Assembly (NCBI GenBank): GCA_017480225.1
Contig: JAFVBB010000015.1
Span: 38,853-102,852, forward strand
Direction: 5' to 3'
DNA from: Bacteroidales bacterium
GTDB lineage: Bacteria > Bacteroidota > Bacteroidia > Bacteroidales > P3
Length of the DNA stretch: 64,000 bases
A program made the position numbers and the translations under genes. Within the stretch, counting starts at the first letter, position 1, and every line of letters begins with the position of its first letter. Below the pieces are notes generated by a model. That model saw only the letters and a program-made list of their open reading frames with translations, had not been told where the DNA came from and did no database searches. Shown here in pieces: positions 48,516-57,796 of this stretch.

Positions 48516-50549
48516 TTACTCTTCCGTTGCGTCGGCGACAACAGCCTCGGCAGGAGCCTCGTCGACGGCGGCACTCTCGCAGCATACCTCCTCTACAGGG
48601 GCCACGGTTTTCTGCTGCCACGGCCAGCGATGCTGCGTCAGCTTGAACACACCGAGCGCCACCACGGCCAGCACCACAATCCAGCAGAGCAGGCGCCGCC
48701 ACAGGGGCGTTTTCTTGTCGGCGAAGGGATCCTTGCCAACAATCTTCGGGTATTTGGCCGTGCTGGTCAGCGTGGCGCCGAAGGTGGTGTTGACCAAAAT
48801 CTTCGAGTTGACGGCCCATCCGTTGGCGTTGAGAACCGGGCCGAGGTTGCGCTTGCGCAGCTTGAGCCATGCCAGAAGCATTGAAGGGCCGCTGATGACA
48901 ACGACAACCAAAGCCAGCAGCAGGATGATGTTGTACCACTTGGAGAAGATGAAGCCGCCCAGCGCGCCCAGCGCGGCACCAATGGCACCCACGGCCAGGC
49001 CGATGGCGGCGAAGATACCGGCGAACTTGGCGATGTCGAAAGGAGCGGCCTTCTTGCCATCGGCAGCGGCAGCGCCCTCGGCCGGGGCAGCACCCAGGCT
49101 GGAGCTGGCAGTGTCAGCCTTGGAGGTCATCTCCTCAAACTGCTTGCTTTCCTTCTCCGAGGCGCTCTTGGTAATCTTCTCGGTGACCCAGTTGCCGAAC
49201 TTGCGGTAGGGGCTCCAGAAGGCCTGGCGCACACTGATGGGGTTGTCGACTATCTTGGTGACGGTGGCGTCGTAGTCGTTGCCCGCACGGTCGTAGAAAA
49301 TGGCATTCTTGCCCTCGCTGAGGCCGGTGACATCGCCGTTGGTGAGTGCGGCGACGATGTCCATCTGCGCTCCGCCAGCCTTGGCCACGCAGTGGCAATA
49401 AATCAGGTACATGCCGCTGAGGCCTGCGGTGGCGGTAGAGCGGCCCATGTCGCTCACACGTATGCAGAGGTCGCACTGGCGCTGGTCGATGAAGAGTTTG
49501 CCAGCCTGGAACACAGCAAGGCTCTTCTCGTCGCGACGGTAGAAATCGCTGAACACAACATAGTTGTGCAGCAGCTGCATAAAGTCGCGGCAGTAGCGCA
49601 CCAACCTCTCAACCGGGGCTATGGCCGCCGAGTGGGTGGCCAGCTGCGCGGCTATGGCCTCGTTCATGGCCGTCTCGCCTGCGGTCTTCCAGGCAGTGTA
49701 GCCGTCGACCCTGGCCAGTATCTCATTCCACCCGGCCTCGTCCACGGTCTCCTTGCCGTCGAGCACCAGGGCGCGCATGGCCGACATTGCGGCCTGCCAC
49801 GCGGGGTTGATGCCATGGGTGAGCGGCAGCAGCCCATCCTTGTTCGGACGCGCCAGGGGGTAGGTGGCAATCTCGCCGGTCTTGCCGACGAGGTCGTCGC
49901 CGCTGATGGCGGCAATCTTGTCTACCTGCACATCGAGGGCAGGCGCGGCCTCCTCGTCGAACTGCACCAGCTTGCAGCGCATGAACCAGTCGGCCACCTT
50001 CTCGCGCACGGCGGCCACGGCAGCCACAGCGTCGTCGCTCCTCTCGCCATAGGGCGGCTCGTAGGGCTCGGCGGCGGCGGCGGTGTACTCTGCGCGGCAC
50101 TTCTCCTCATAGACGGCCATATAGTCCATCACGTCCTGCAGGCACACCTCCTGCTTGTCAAGCCCCAGTTTGCCGAGGATTAGGCGTGCGGCCTCGAGCA
50201 CCTGGCGGCCCTCGTCAGTGTCGTCGCGCACCAGGCTGAAAGCCACCTTGTCGGTGCGGGTGGAGAGCGTGTTCATGTCGCGCAGCACGCTGGTGAGCCA
50301 CTGCGAGGCGGCCACCACCTCGGCCACACGGATCTTGCCGTCGCCGTCGAGGTCCATGAGCGCCAGCGTCTTCTCGTCGAACTCCAGCCCTGTGGTGGGG
50401 CAACTGAGCACAGTCCACAGCTTCTGGTCGAGCTCGGCCAGGTGAGCCACGTCGTCGCCTGTCTCGATATTCACGCGGGCCACTCCGCCCACCGTGCTGA
50501 ATTTCCAGTCGTAGCCTTGCTTTGCAAGCATCTTGTCAATCTTTGCCAT
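48516..50549 (-). CDS. EF-hand-containing membrane protein of unknown function
   Basis: 677 aa. An EF-hand loop DLDGDGKIRVAE (residues 66-77) has Asp/Asp/Asp-Gly/Ile/Glu at the canonical 1-3-5-6-8-12 positions. The central ~400 residues are helical, without a recognised family (examples DQKLWTVLSCPTTGLEFDEK; YCRDFMQLLHNYVVFSDFYR). An A/K/S-rich linker is followed by membrane helices around 515-560 (AGIFAAIGLAVGAIGAALGA; IILLLALVVVVISGPSMLL) and near 630 (LLCWIVVLAVVALGVF). The acidic tail carries two adjacent cysteines (EVCCESAAVDEAPAEA). It is encoded between ddl and the EEP protein with short gaps. Confidence 0.72.
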   Translation of the reverse strand: MAKIDKMLAKQGYDWKFSTVGGVARVNIETGDDVAHLAELDQKLWTVLSCPTTGLEFDEKTLALMDLDGDGKIRVAEVVAASQWLTSVLRDMNTLSTRTDKVAFSLVRDDTDEGRQVLEAARLILGKLGLDKQEVCLQDVMDYMAVYEEKCRAEYTAAAAEPYEPPYGERSDDAVAAVAAVREKVADWFMRCKLVQFDEEAAPALDVQVDKIAAISGDDLVGKTGEIATYPLARPNKDGLLPLTHGINPAWQAAMSAMRALVLDGKETVDEAGWNEILARVDGYTAWKTAGETAMNEAIAAQLATHSAAIAPVERLVRYCRDFMQLLHNYVVFSDFYRRDEKSLAVFQAGKLFIDQRQCDLCIRVSDMGRSTATAGLSGMYLIYCHCVAKAGGAQMDIVAALTNGDVTGLSEGKNAIFYDRAGNDYDATVTKIVDNPISVRQAFWSPYRKFGNWVTEKITKSASEKESKQFEEMTSKADTASSSLGAAPAEGAAAADGKKAAPFDIAKFAGIFAAIGLAVGAIGAALGALGGFIFSKWYNIILLLALVVVVISGPSMLLAWLKLRKRNLGPVLNANGWAVNSKILVNTTFGATLTSTAKYPKIVGKDPFADKKTPLWRRLLCWIVVLAVVALGVFKLTQHRWPWQQKTVAPVEEVCCESAAVDEAPAEAVVADATEE

Positions 50550-50579
50550 ATCGTTTGGTATTGTTTCTTTCGGTTGCCA

Positions 50580-51626
50580 TTATGCCTCAAGGGCGGCCTC
50601 TATGGCCAGTTCATAGAGAGTGGCGGGTTCGAGACCCATGGCCCTGGCCTGCTTCGGCACGATGCTCTCCGCGCTCTGGCCGGGGATGGTGTTCACCTCG
50701 AGGAAGTACAGCTCGCGCTCGTCGGTGTTGTAGATGTAGTCGAAACGCACAATGCCACGGCACCCCAGCAGGTCGTACAGGCGCGACGAGGTGTGCTGGA
50801 TGAGCGACACCACCTCGTCGTCGGCCTCGGCCGGGGCCACCTCGCGGCTGAAGCCCTCGTATTTCGCCTCGTAGTCGAAGAACTCGTGACCGCCTATGGG
50901 AATAATCTCGGTCACCGGGAACACCAGCTTGCCATGCTCCTCCAGCCCGAGGCGCGGGGTGTCGCCGCCCGGGGCAGCACCCAGTCCGCTGGTGCCACGC
51001 GGCAGGCGCATCACGCCGCAGTCGAACTCGCGCCCGGCGATGCCCTCCTCCACCAGCACCTCGGCCGCCTCGGTGAACGCCTCGGCAATGGCCGCAGCCA
51101 GCCCCTCGGAGCTCTTCACCTTGGTGGTGGCCACGCTGCTGCCGCCGGTGGCGGGCTTGACGAAGAGAGGATAGCGCATGTCTTCCGGCACCTTGCCCGC
51201 CTCGTCGGGACTGAAGAGCAGCACCGACCGCGCCACCTTCGCCAACCCGAAAGAGGCCACGACCGGGTTGCAGAACCCCTTGTGGAAGGTGAGCGACGAG
51301 GTGTAGAAGCCGCACGTGGTGTAGCGCACGCCGAGCATGTCGAAGTAGCCCTGCAGCACGCCGTTCTCGCCCGGATTGCCATGCACGATGACAAACGCAA
51401 GGTCGAACACCACCTTGCGGCCATCGTCGGTCACCGTGAAGTCGGCACGGTTCACCTCGCGGCGCTCGTCGCCGCATAGCCAGTACCAGCCCTGACGCTC
51501 AATCACGATGCGGTAGACGTTGTACTTCTGGTGGTCTAACTGACCGTACACCTGGCTGCCGCTGGCAATCGACACGTCGTGCTCGCCGCTGTAGCCGCCC
51601 ATCACCAATGCTATGTTCTTCTTCAT
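50580..51626 (-). CDS. ddl: D-alanine--D-alanine ligase
   Basis: 348 aa. The N-terminal domain starts MKKNIALVMGGYSGEHDVSI with the Ddl glycine-rich and Glu-His motif. HGNPGENGVLQGYFDMLGV is the conserved HGxxGEdG segment. ATP-grasp residues are in PLFVKPATGGSSVATTKV, VEEGIAGREFDCGVMRLPRG, and FLEVNTIPGQSAESIVPKQA at the C-terminus. It makes the D-Ala-D-Ala dipeptide for peptidoglycan. It is the first gene of a ddl / EF-hand / EEP run with its own promoter. Confidence 0.97.
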   Translation of the reverse strand: MKKNIALVMGGYSGEHDVSIASGSQVYGQLDHQKYNVYRIVIERQGWYWLCGDERREVNRADFTVTDDGRKVVFDLAFVIVHGNPGENGVLQGYFDMLGVRYTTCGFYTSSLTFHKGFCNPVVASFGLAKVARSVLLFSPDEAGKVPEDMRYPLFVKPATGGSSVATTKVKSSEGLAAAIAEAFTEAAEVLVEEGIAGREFDCGVMRLPRGTSGLGAAPGGDTPRLGLEEHGKLVFPVTEIIPIGGHEFFDYEAKYEGFSREVAPAEADDEVVSLIQHTSSRLYDLLGCRGIVRFDYIYNTDERELYFLEVNTIPGQSAESIVPKQARAMGLEPATLYELAIEAALEA

Positions 51627-51685
51627 TGCAGAGAGATTTGTAAATTATGCAGTTGCACGGTGCATACACCGCGCGGCCTACCCTG

Positions 51686-51717
51686 CAAAGATACTAACTT
51701 TTCTCCAACCCGCCAAA
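51686..51717 (-). promoter_or_regulatory. ddl promoter
   Basis: Minus-strand TTTG (51714-51717) and TATCTTTG (complement of 51686-51693) with 20-nt spacing, 59 nt before the ddl ATG. Confidence 0.72.
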
Positions 51718-51841
51718 CGGCAGCGCCATTTTTCCAGAACATCATCATAATCACATTGATTTACTGCACATTATGCAACAAAACACGCCGGGGGTAATAA
51801 ACAGATACATAACACGCTGTAAATCAATATAAAATCCATAC

Positions 51842-51940
51842 CAACTCCTACTCATCTCCTACTCAACTACTACCCATCGCCTACCAAAGTACTACGAATG
51901 TAGGATATGACAAGTCGAAGAGCAGTCGATGATAAGTGTA
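51842..51940 (+). repeat. family B 11-bp-unit element, copy 2
   Basis: Consecutive 11-bp units on the plus strand: CAACTCCTACT, CATCTCCTACT, CAACTACTACC, CATCGCCTACC, AAAGTACTACG. After a short centre come weaker inverted units, including ATGACAAGTCG and AAGAGCAGTCG. The latter differs from the family A unit AAGAACAATCG at two positions. It lies between ddl and the GSCFA gene terminator; the rest of 51718-51979 shows no gene. Confidence 0.78.
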
Positions 51941-51979
51941 TAACACAGCCCCGACGGCTGGCCTGCAGCCACTTGCAGC

Positions 51980-52020
51980 AAAAAAAACACGGGGTCGCGC
52001 CAGCTTGGCGCAGCCCCGTG
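51980..52020 (-). terminator. terminator of the dnaE-GSCFA transcript
   Basis: On the minus strand CACGGGG...CCCCGTG with an inner GCGCCA/TGGCGC stem is followed by a run of eight Ts, 22 nt after the GSCFA stop. Confidence 0.85.
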
Positions 52021-52041
52021 CATGGCGTTATCGGGGAAAGG

Positions 52042-52935
52042 TCAGCCCCGGCGCAGCGGCATATGCCGCTGGCGGAGGCTCTGCTTGCGGTTGTTGTGCA
52101 CCAGCTGGCGCGTCGAGGGCGACATGGTGGCCTGCTCGAAGCGGTCGCACACTATGTCGGCTGCCAGCTGCGAGGGGTGCGTCATGTCGGCGGCATAGAA
52201 GCGGTAGTCGCGCAGCTCGTCGAGCACAATCTCATAGGCGGGGAAATAATGGGCCTTCAGGCCTGCCTGGCGCAGCAGCCCGTCGACCGCGAGCAGCAGC
52301 GTTGCCTTGCTCAGCTGGTTGCCGTGGGCGCCGTCGGCCATGTGGCGGATGGGGCTCACTGTGAAGACAACCTCGAGGGCGGGGTTGAAAGCGGCCAGGC
52401 GCAGCAGCAGCGGCTGCCACAGCCCAACCACCTCGGCGACCTGCATACGGCGGCGCGTGAAGACCGAGGGCGGCAGCTTGTGGCAGTTGGCCACCACGCC
52501 ACTATAGGAGGTCGTGGTGCCATCGGCCACGGTCTCGAACACCCACGCGGTGCCGAAGGTCAGCACCAGGAGCCTGGCCGAGGCCAGTGCGGCGCGTGCC
52601 TGCGCAAGGCGGCTGTTGCAGGCCTCCAGGCATTCATCGGCCGTGGGGCGCGAGAAAGAGCCGTGGTGGTGCCACGAATGCCACAGGCCGCCATGCTCCA
52701 CCAGGTCGGCAGCGGCCAGCGGCCGCCCCTCGACCAGCCTCTCAAGGGCCGACGCCACCGAGGCCGGGTTGTAGAGCGTGCCGAAAGGGTTGGCCTCGAC
52801 GCTGAAGCCGCCGTCGAGCAGGCGCGAGGCCAGCTCGTCGGCAAAACACGAGCCCAGGCTCACCACGCCGTCGCCAGGCTCGAGTCGGAACGGCAGCGAG
52901 GCTGCCTCAACTGTGGTGTAGAGCGTCGGCGTCAT
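52042..52935 (-). CDS. GSCFA domain protein
   Basis: 297 aa from ATG at 52933-52935. The defining motif is at residues 28-36 (VVSLGSCFADEL), giving the family its name. Further family features are ANPFGTLYNPASVASALERL, LVLTFGTAWVFE, VVANCHKLPPSVFTRRRM and VFTVSPIRHMADGAHGNQLS, an SGNH-hydrolase-like arrangement in which Ser and His (SPIRH...) could be catalytic. Biochemical role is not established. It overlaps the dnaE stop by 4 bp (ATGA), so the two are co-translated. The open frame extends upstream into dnaE but without family similarity. Confidence 0.88.
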   Translation of the reverse strand: MTPTLYTTVEAASLPFRLEPGDGVVSLGSCFADELASRLLDGGFSVEANPFGTLYNPASVASALERLVEGRPLAAADLVEHGGLWHSWHHHGSFSRPTADECLEACNSRLAQARAALASARLLVLTFGTAWVFETVADGTTTSYSGVVANCHKLPPSVFTRRRMQVAEVVGLWQPLLLRLAAFNPALEVVFTVSPIRHMADGAHGNQLSKATLLLAVDGLLRQAGLKAHYFPAYEIVLDELRDYRFYAADMTHPSQLAADIVCDRFEQATMSPSTRQLVHNNRKQSLRQRHMPLRRG

Positions 52936-55900
52936 GGCTCCATCAACGGGCGCAGGTTGTGCAGCACGCCCAGTTTCTCCAGTTCTGGCAAAGCCTTGCG
53001 CGGCGACACCGCCAGCCCGTCGCTGCTCATCAGCAGCGAGATCGGCGGGTTGCTGGTGTTGTCGACCACCGTGGCACGCAGCGGCACCTTGCCCTTGCAC
53101 TTCTTGGCAATGCCCTGCAAGGCAAGGCAGAGCTCGGCAGTGACGTCAGCCAGGTTGACGCTGAACGAAACGCACGAGGTGAAGCGGTCGAGCACACTCT
53201 CAAGCCCCATCATCGTGTTGATGTGCAGCTTGATGAACACGCGGTCGGCCATGCCCGTCTTCTTGTCTTTATACCTGTGGGCAGTGACGACACCGCGCGC
53301 GAAGACGAAGGTGTCGTTGATGAAGAAGCCGCGGAAATCGCGGTAGTCGTCGCCAAAGAGGCGCAACTCGTAGCTGCCGCTGTAGTCGTCGATGGTCATG
53401 ATGCCGAAAGGTTCGCCGCTACGGCTCACCATCTCCTTGACGCCGCTCACCATGCCGCAGAAGCGCACCTCGCGCCCGCTCAGCCGGTCGAGGTTGTTGA
53501 GTTCTTCGACCGAGATGTTGGCAACAAGCTGCGACTCGTACTTGAAATCGTCGAGCGGATGGCCGCTGAGGTAGGTGTTCACCACCTCCTTCTCGTACTT
53601 GCAGCGCTCTATGTTGGAGAGCGGCGGGCAGTCGGGCAGCGGCGGATGGTCCTCGTCGGCCACCTCGTCGCTCATGCTGAAGATAGACATCTGGCTCGAC
53701 GAGGAGGCGTCCTGCCTTTTGATGGCCCAGCGCACCAGATTGTCGAGGCTGGTCGGGGCGGCATCGACGTTGATTTCCTTGTGGAACAGCTGCGCACGGT
53801 GGCAGCCGAGGCCGTCGAAAGCGCCCGCCTTGGCCAGCACCTCCACGTTCTTGCGGTTCACCGAGTGCATGTCAACACGCTTGAGGAAATCGAAAATGTC
53901 GGCATAGCGGCCGTGCTTCTCGCGCTCGGCGATGATGGTCGAGCTGGCGGCCTCGCCCATGCCGCTGATGGCCTGCAGCCCGAAGCGGATGCGCCCCTCA
54001 GAGTCGACGCTGAAGTCCATCTCCGAGTCGTTCACGCTTGGCGAGGCCACCTCCAGCCCCATGCGCCGGCAGTCGTCCATCAGCTCGGTCACGCGCTTGA
54101 TGTCGGTCTGGGCCGAGGTCATCACGGCCGCCATATACTCGGCCGGGTAGTGCGCCTTGAGGTAGGCCGTCTGGTAGGCCACCCACGCGTAGCAGGCCGC
54201 GTGGCTCTTGTTGAAGGCATAGCTGGCGAACTTCTTCCACTCCTCCCATATCTTCGACAGCACCTCCTTGGGGTGGCCATTCTTCGCGCCGCCCTCGTAG
54301 AAGAGCACCTCCAGCTCGTTCATCTTCTCAATCTGCTTCTTGCCCATGGCCTTGCGCAGGGTGTCGCTCTGGCCGCGGGTGAAGCCCGCCAGCAGGCGGC
54401 TCAGGAGCATGACCTGCTCCTGGTAGACGGTGATGCCGTAGGTGTCCTTGAGGTACTTCTCCATCACCGGAATGTCGTAGGTGATCGGTATCAGACCCTG
54501 CTTGCGGCGGATGAACTCCGGTATGTTGTCCATTGGCCCCGGGCGGTAGAGGGCGTTCATGGCTATGAGGTCGTCGATCACATGCGGCTGCAGCTCGCGC
54601 AGATACTTCTGCATACCCGCACTTTCAAACTGGAACACGCCCACGGTGTTGCCGTCGCAGAAGAGCTTGTAGGTCAGCTCGTCGTCGAGCGGCAGGTTGT
54701 CCACGTCGACATGCACGCCGGTGCGCTTCTCCACCATGCGCACGCAGTTCTTGATGATGGTGAGGTTCTTCAGACCCAGGAAGTCCATCTTGATGAGCCC
54801 CACGGTCTCCACCACATGGCCGTCGTACTGCGTCACCAGCACGTCCTCGCCGCTTTCCTTGTCGTTGATGACGCACACTGGCGCCACGTCAGTAAGGTCC
54901 TGCGCGCCGATAATCACGCCGCAGGCGTGGATGCCAATCTGCCTGTTGGTGTCCTCAAGCTCCTCGGCATAGGTGAGCATACGCTTCAGCTTCTCGTCCC
55001 TGCCGTCCATTATGGCCTTCAGTTCGGGCACGTACTTGTAGCAGTTGCGCAGGTTCACCTTCGGCGGCTTGCCTTTCTCGTCCTTGATGTTGTCGGGGAA
55101 GCCGCGGTCGGGTATGAGCCCTTTCAGTTGGTTGACGGTCGAGAGGGGTATCTTCTCCACCCTGCCCACGTCTGAGATGGAGCTCTTGGTGGCCATGGTG
55201 CCGTAGGTGATTATGTGCGCCACCTGCTTCTTGCCGTATTTGCGCGTCACCCAATCGAGCACCTTGCCGCGCCCCGCGTCGTCGAAGTCCACGTCAATAT
55301 CGGGCAGTGATATGCGGTCGGGGTTGAGGAAACGCTCGAACAGCAGGTCGTAGCGCAACGGGTCGAGGTCGGTGATCCACAGGCAGTAGGCCACCACACT
55401 GCCCGCCGCCGAGCCACGGCCGGGACCCACGCTCACATCCAGCTCCTCGCGCGCGGCGCGTATGTAGTCGCTCACAATGAGGAAGTAGCCAGGGAAGCCC
55501 ATGGTCTTTATGGTGTGCAGCTCGAAGACGATGCGCTCCGTCTGCTCCTCGGTAAGCTGCTCGCCGTAGCGCTTGCGGGCGCCTTCCCACACGAGGTGCT
55601 CCAGGTAGTCGGCCTCGAACTTTATTCGCCGCAGGCGACTGTATCCTCCCAGCTTCTTTATCTTCTTCTCGGCCGCCTCCTGACTCATCACCACCTCGCC
55701 GTGCTCGTTGCGCGTGAACTCGTCGAAGAGTTGCTGGTCGGTGAACCTCGCGCCCCATGCCTCCTCGGTGCCGAAGATTTCGGGTATGGGGAACACCGGC
55801 ATCAGCGGGTCGCTGTCAATGCTGTACGCCTCCACCTTGCCCGCCACCTCCATCGTGTTGGCCAGAGCCTCGGGCAGGTCGGGGAAGATGGCGGCCATCT

Positions 55901-56885
55901 CCTCCGGGCTCTTGAGCCACTCCTGCTTGGTGTAGTGCATACGTTTGGGGTCGTCGTAGTCCTTCTGCGTGGCCATGCAGATCAGGTGGTCGTGAGCCTC
56001 GCCGTGCTCCTCCTCCACGAAGTGCGCGTCGTTGGTGGCTATTATCTTGACGCCATGCTTGCGCGCCAGCCTGATGAGCACCGGGTTCACCTTCTTCTGC
56101 AGCTCGTAGGTCTGCGTGTTGGCGTTGGGCTTGTCGGTGCGGTGGCGCATCAGCTCTATGTAGTAGTCGTCGCCGAACACCTCCTTGAACCACGCCACGG
56201 CCTTGTCCGCCCCCTCCAGGTCGCCCTTCATTATCAGCTGCGGCACCTCGCCGCCGAGGCAGGCCGAGCAGCAGATGAGCCCGTCCTTGTAGTGACGCAG
56301 CACATTGTGGTCAATGCGCGGCCTGTTGTAGAAACCGTCGGTGTAGGCTATCGAGGCCAGCTTGCACAGCGAGTGGTAGCCCTGCAGGTTCTTGGCCAGC
56401 AGTATCAGGTGGTAGCCCGAACTGTCGACCACGCGCTCGCGACCGGTCTCGGGGGTCGTCTCGCGCAGGTTCTTGTCCTTGTCGTAGAGGGTGCGCCGCG
56501 CGCAATAGGCCTCAATGCCCACTATGGGCTTGAACATCTGGCCGCGCAGCTCCTCGGCCTGCCGCCGCAGGCCCGTCATCTCGTCCCACATCCTGGCAGC
56601 CTCGTCGGGGCCGAGCGGCGGCTCGTCCTCGCCACGCACGCGGGCGCGCTCGCTCTCTATCCTCTCCGCCCGGGCCTCAAGCTCCTGTATCTGCTCCCTC
56701 ACCTTGCCGTTCTCCTTGGCGACGGTATCGAGGAAGTCCTTGATGCCGAACATGTTGCCATGGTCGGTCAAGGCCATGGCATACATGCCGTTGCGCTTGG
56801 CCTTGCTCACAAGGTCGGGAATCTTCGACATGCCGTCGAGCATGGAGTAGTGCGAATGCACGTGTAGGTGAGTGAATTGTGCCAT
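52932..56885 (-). CDS. dnaE: DNA polymerase III alpha subunit
   Basis: 1317 aa from ATG at 56883-56885 (MAQFTHLHVHSHYSMLDGMS). The PHP domain comes first; a charged coiled insertion (IQELEARAERIESERARVRG; about residues 65-110) splits it before FKPIVGIEAYCARR. Polymerase palm carboxylates are in VGPGRGSAAGSVVAYCLWIT and LPDIDVDFDDAGRGKVLDWV; the helix-hairpin-helix and OB regions follow (EVRFCGMVSGVKEMVSRSGE). The C-terminus is shorter than E. coli DnaE at the tau-binding end. It is the replicative polymerase. It carries its own -7 box upstream. Confidence 0.97.
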   Translation of the reverse strand: MAQFTHLHVHSHYSMLDGMSKIPDLVSKAKRNGMYAMALTDHGNMFGIKDFLDTVAKENGKVREQIQELEARAERIESERARVRGEDEPPLGPDEAARMWDEMTGLRRQAEELRGQMFKPIVGIEAYCARRTLYDKDKNLRETTPETGRERVVDSSGYHLILLAKNLQGYHSLCKLASIAYTDGFYNRPRIDHNVLRHYKDGLICCSACLGGEVPQLIMKGDLEGADKAVAWFKEVFGDDYYIELMRHRTDKPNANTQTYELQKKVNPVLIRLARKHGVKIIATNDAHFVEEEHGEAHDHLICMATQKDYDDPKRMHYTKQEWLKSPEEMAAIFPDLPEALANTMEVAGKVEAYSIDSDPLMPVFPIPEIFGTEEAWGARFTDQQLFDEFTRNEHGEVVMSQEAAEKKIKKLGGYSRLRRIKFEADYLEHLVWEGARKRYGEQLTEEQTERIVFELHTIKTMGFPGYFLIVSDYIRAAREELDVSVGPGRGSAAGSVVAYCLWITDLDPLRYDLLFERFLNPDRISLPDIDVDFDDAGRGKVLDWVTRKYGKKQVAHIITYGTMATKSSISDVGRVEKIPLSTVNQLKGLIPDRGFPDNIKDEKGKPPKVNLRNCYKYVPELKAIMDGRDEKLKRMLTYAEELEDTNRQIGIHACGVIIGAQDLTDVAPVCVINDKESGEDVLVTQYDGHVVETVGLIKMDFLGLKNLTIIKNCVRMVEKRTGVHVDVDNLPLDDELTYKLFCDGNTVGVFQFESAGMQKYLRELQPHVIDDLIAMNALYRPGPMDNIPEFIRRKQGLIPITYDIPVMEKYLKDTYGITVYQEQVMLLSRLLAGFTRGQSDTLRKAMGKKQIEKMNELEVLFYEGGAKNGHPKEVLSKIWEEWKKFASYAFNKSHAACYAWVAYQTAYLKAHYPAEYMAAVMTSAQTDIKRVTELMDDCRRMGLEVASPSVNDSEMDFSVDSEGRIRFGLQAISGMGEAASSTIIAEREKHGRYADIFDFLKRVDMHSVNRKNVEVLAKAGAFDGLGCHRAQLFHKEINVDAAPTSLDNLVRWAIKRQDASSSSQMSIFSMSDEVADEDHPPLPDCPPLSNIERCKYEKEVVNTYLSGHPLDDFKYESQLVANISVEELNNLDRLSGREVRFCGMVSGVKEMVSRSGEPFGIMTIDDYSGSYELRLFGDDYRDFRGFFINDTFVFARGVVTAHRYKDKKTGMADRVFIKLHINTMMGLESVLDRFTSCVSFSVNLADVTAELCLALQGIAKKCKGKVPLRATVVDNTSNPPISLLMSSDGLAVSPRKALPELEKLGVLHNLRPLMEP

Positions 56886-56909
56886 AATTGTGACGTGATG
56901 TTTCGTCGG

Positions 56910-56917
56910 CAAAGTTA
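56910..56917 (-). promoter_or_regulatory. dnaE promoter (-7 box)
   Basis: Minus-strand TAACTTTG, 24 nt before the dnaE ATG; no clear -33 box. Confidence 0.55.
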
Positions 56918-56954
56918 CAACATTTTTGCGACACCCTGGCGAATGTTGATAAAT

Positions 56955-56998
56955 AAAAAGACAAGGCGGGCGCCCGGCTCATCGCCGTGGCGCCCGCC
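56955..56998 (-). terminator. terminator after the lipoprotein gene at 57017
   Basis: On the minus strand GGCGGGCGCC...GGCGCCCGCC is a 10-bp G+C stem followed by TTGTCTTTTTATTT. Confidence 0.85.
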
Positions 56999-57016
56999 AT
57001 CGCTGCCCCTGAGGGC

Positions 57017-57565
57017 CTACTTCCGCTTGAAGGTGAGCGAGCTCTTGCCGAACATGTCAACCATGAACTCCGCGTCCTCAGCGTCGTTGGGGGTGACTGC
57101 CAGGGTCTTGTCGTCCCTGTTGTAGCTCATGTCAAGGACCATAATGAGCTCCGTGCCGTCGTAGTCAGTGCCCTCATCGACATAGATCGAGCCCTCCTCA
57201 CCGTCGAAAGTGTAGGTGAATGAAGTGGTGTCGCCCTGGACAAGCCAGTCGAGCTCCTCCTGTATGAACTCCGGCAGCCGCTCCGCGCCCTTGATGGCCA
57301 TGTCCGACTCCCACCTGCCCTCCGTGGCGTTGGTGAAGGTCAGATTAACGGTCATCTGCGCGATGACCTTGCCACCCAGCAGATTCATTATCCTTTCGGC
57401 CAACTCACTCTCCTCGTCGAGGAAAATATCGGTAAACACCTCGGTCATGTCAACATCGTTGACACTGCTCCACTGGGTCGACTCAAGTTTCAGTTCCTTC
57501 TTGCAGCCTGCGAAGAGCAGCATGGCTCCGGCCGCAAATGCCATCATGACAGTTTTTGCTTTCAT
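57017..57565 (-). CDS. lipoprotein of unknown function
   Basis: 182 aa. The N-terminus MKAKTVMMAFAAGAMLLFAG ends at lipobox Cys21 (FAGCKKELKLE). The mature part is acidic and has the alternating strands of a lipocalin-like or small beta-sandwich fold: IAQMTVNLTFTNATEGRWES; TTSFTYTFDGEEGSIYVDEG; ELIMVLDMSYNRDDKTLAV. No family can be assigned with confidence. It stands alone, with a terminator after it and promoter box TATATTTG upstream. Confidence 0.78.
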   Translation of the reverse strand: MKAKTVMMAFAAGAMLLFAGCKKELKLESTQWSSVNDVDMTEVFTDIFLDEESELAERIMNLLGGKVIAQMTVNLTFTNATEGRWESDMAIKGAERLPEFIQEELDWLVQGDTTSFTYTFDGEEGSIYVDEGTDYDGTELIMVLDMSYNRDDKTLAVTPNDAEDAEFMVDMFGKSSLTFKRK

Positions 57566-57638
57566 TGTTGCTGTTATTTTGTTGTTTTACTTTGTTCCAC
57601 AGTATGTTGGCAGCCGCGCCTCCGCCTGTTTACGAATG

Positions 57639-57646
57639 CAAATATA
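57639..57646 (-). promoter_or_regulatory. promoter of the lipoprotein gene (-7 box)
   Basis: Minus-strand TATATTTG, 73 nt before the ATG at 57565; a TTTG is present further upstream (57673-57676) but at a wide 26-nt spacing. Confidence 0.45.
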
Positions 57647-57796
57647 CGAATTATTCCTCAAACGGCAGCCCACAAATATCAATTCGCCGCCCGACATTGC
57701 CCCTCCCCAACACCAGTGGAAGACAACCACTTACAGCAACCAACCTTCATACATGACTGATAACCAGACAGGAAAAGCACCAACACCATGTCAACA

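Noticed and set aside
51627-51840. Possible riboswitch or small RNA upstream of ddl
   Set aside because: Only the promoter is recognisable; no conserved motif of a known riboswitch class and no terminator hairpin was seen.
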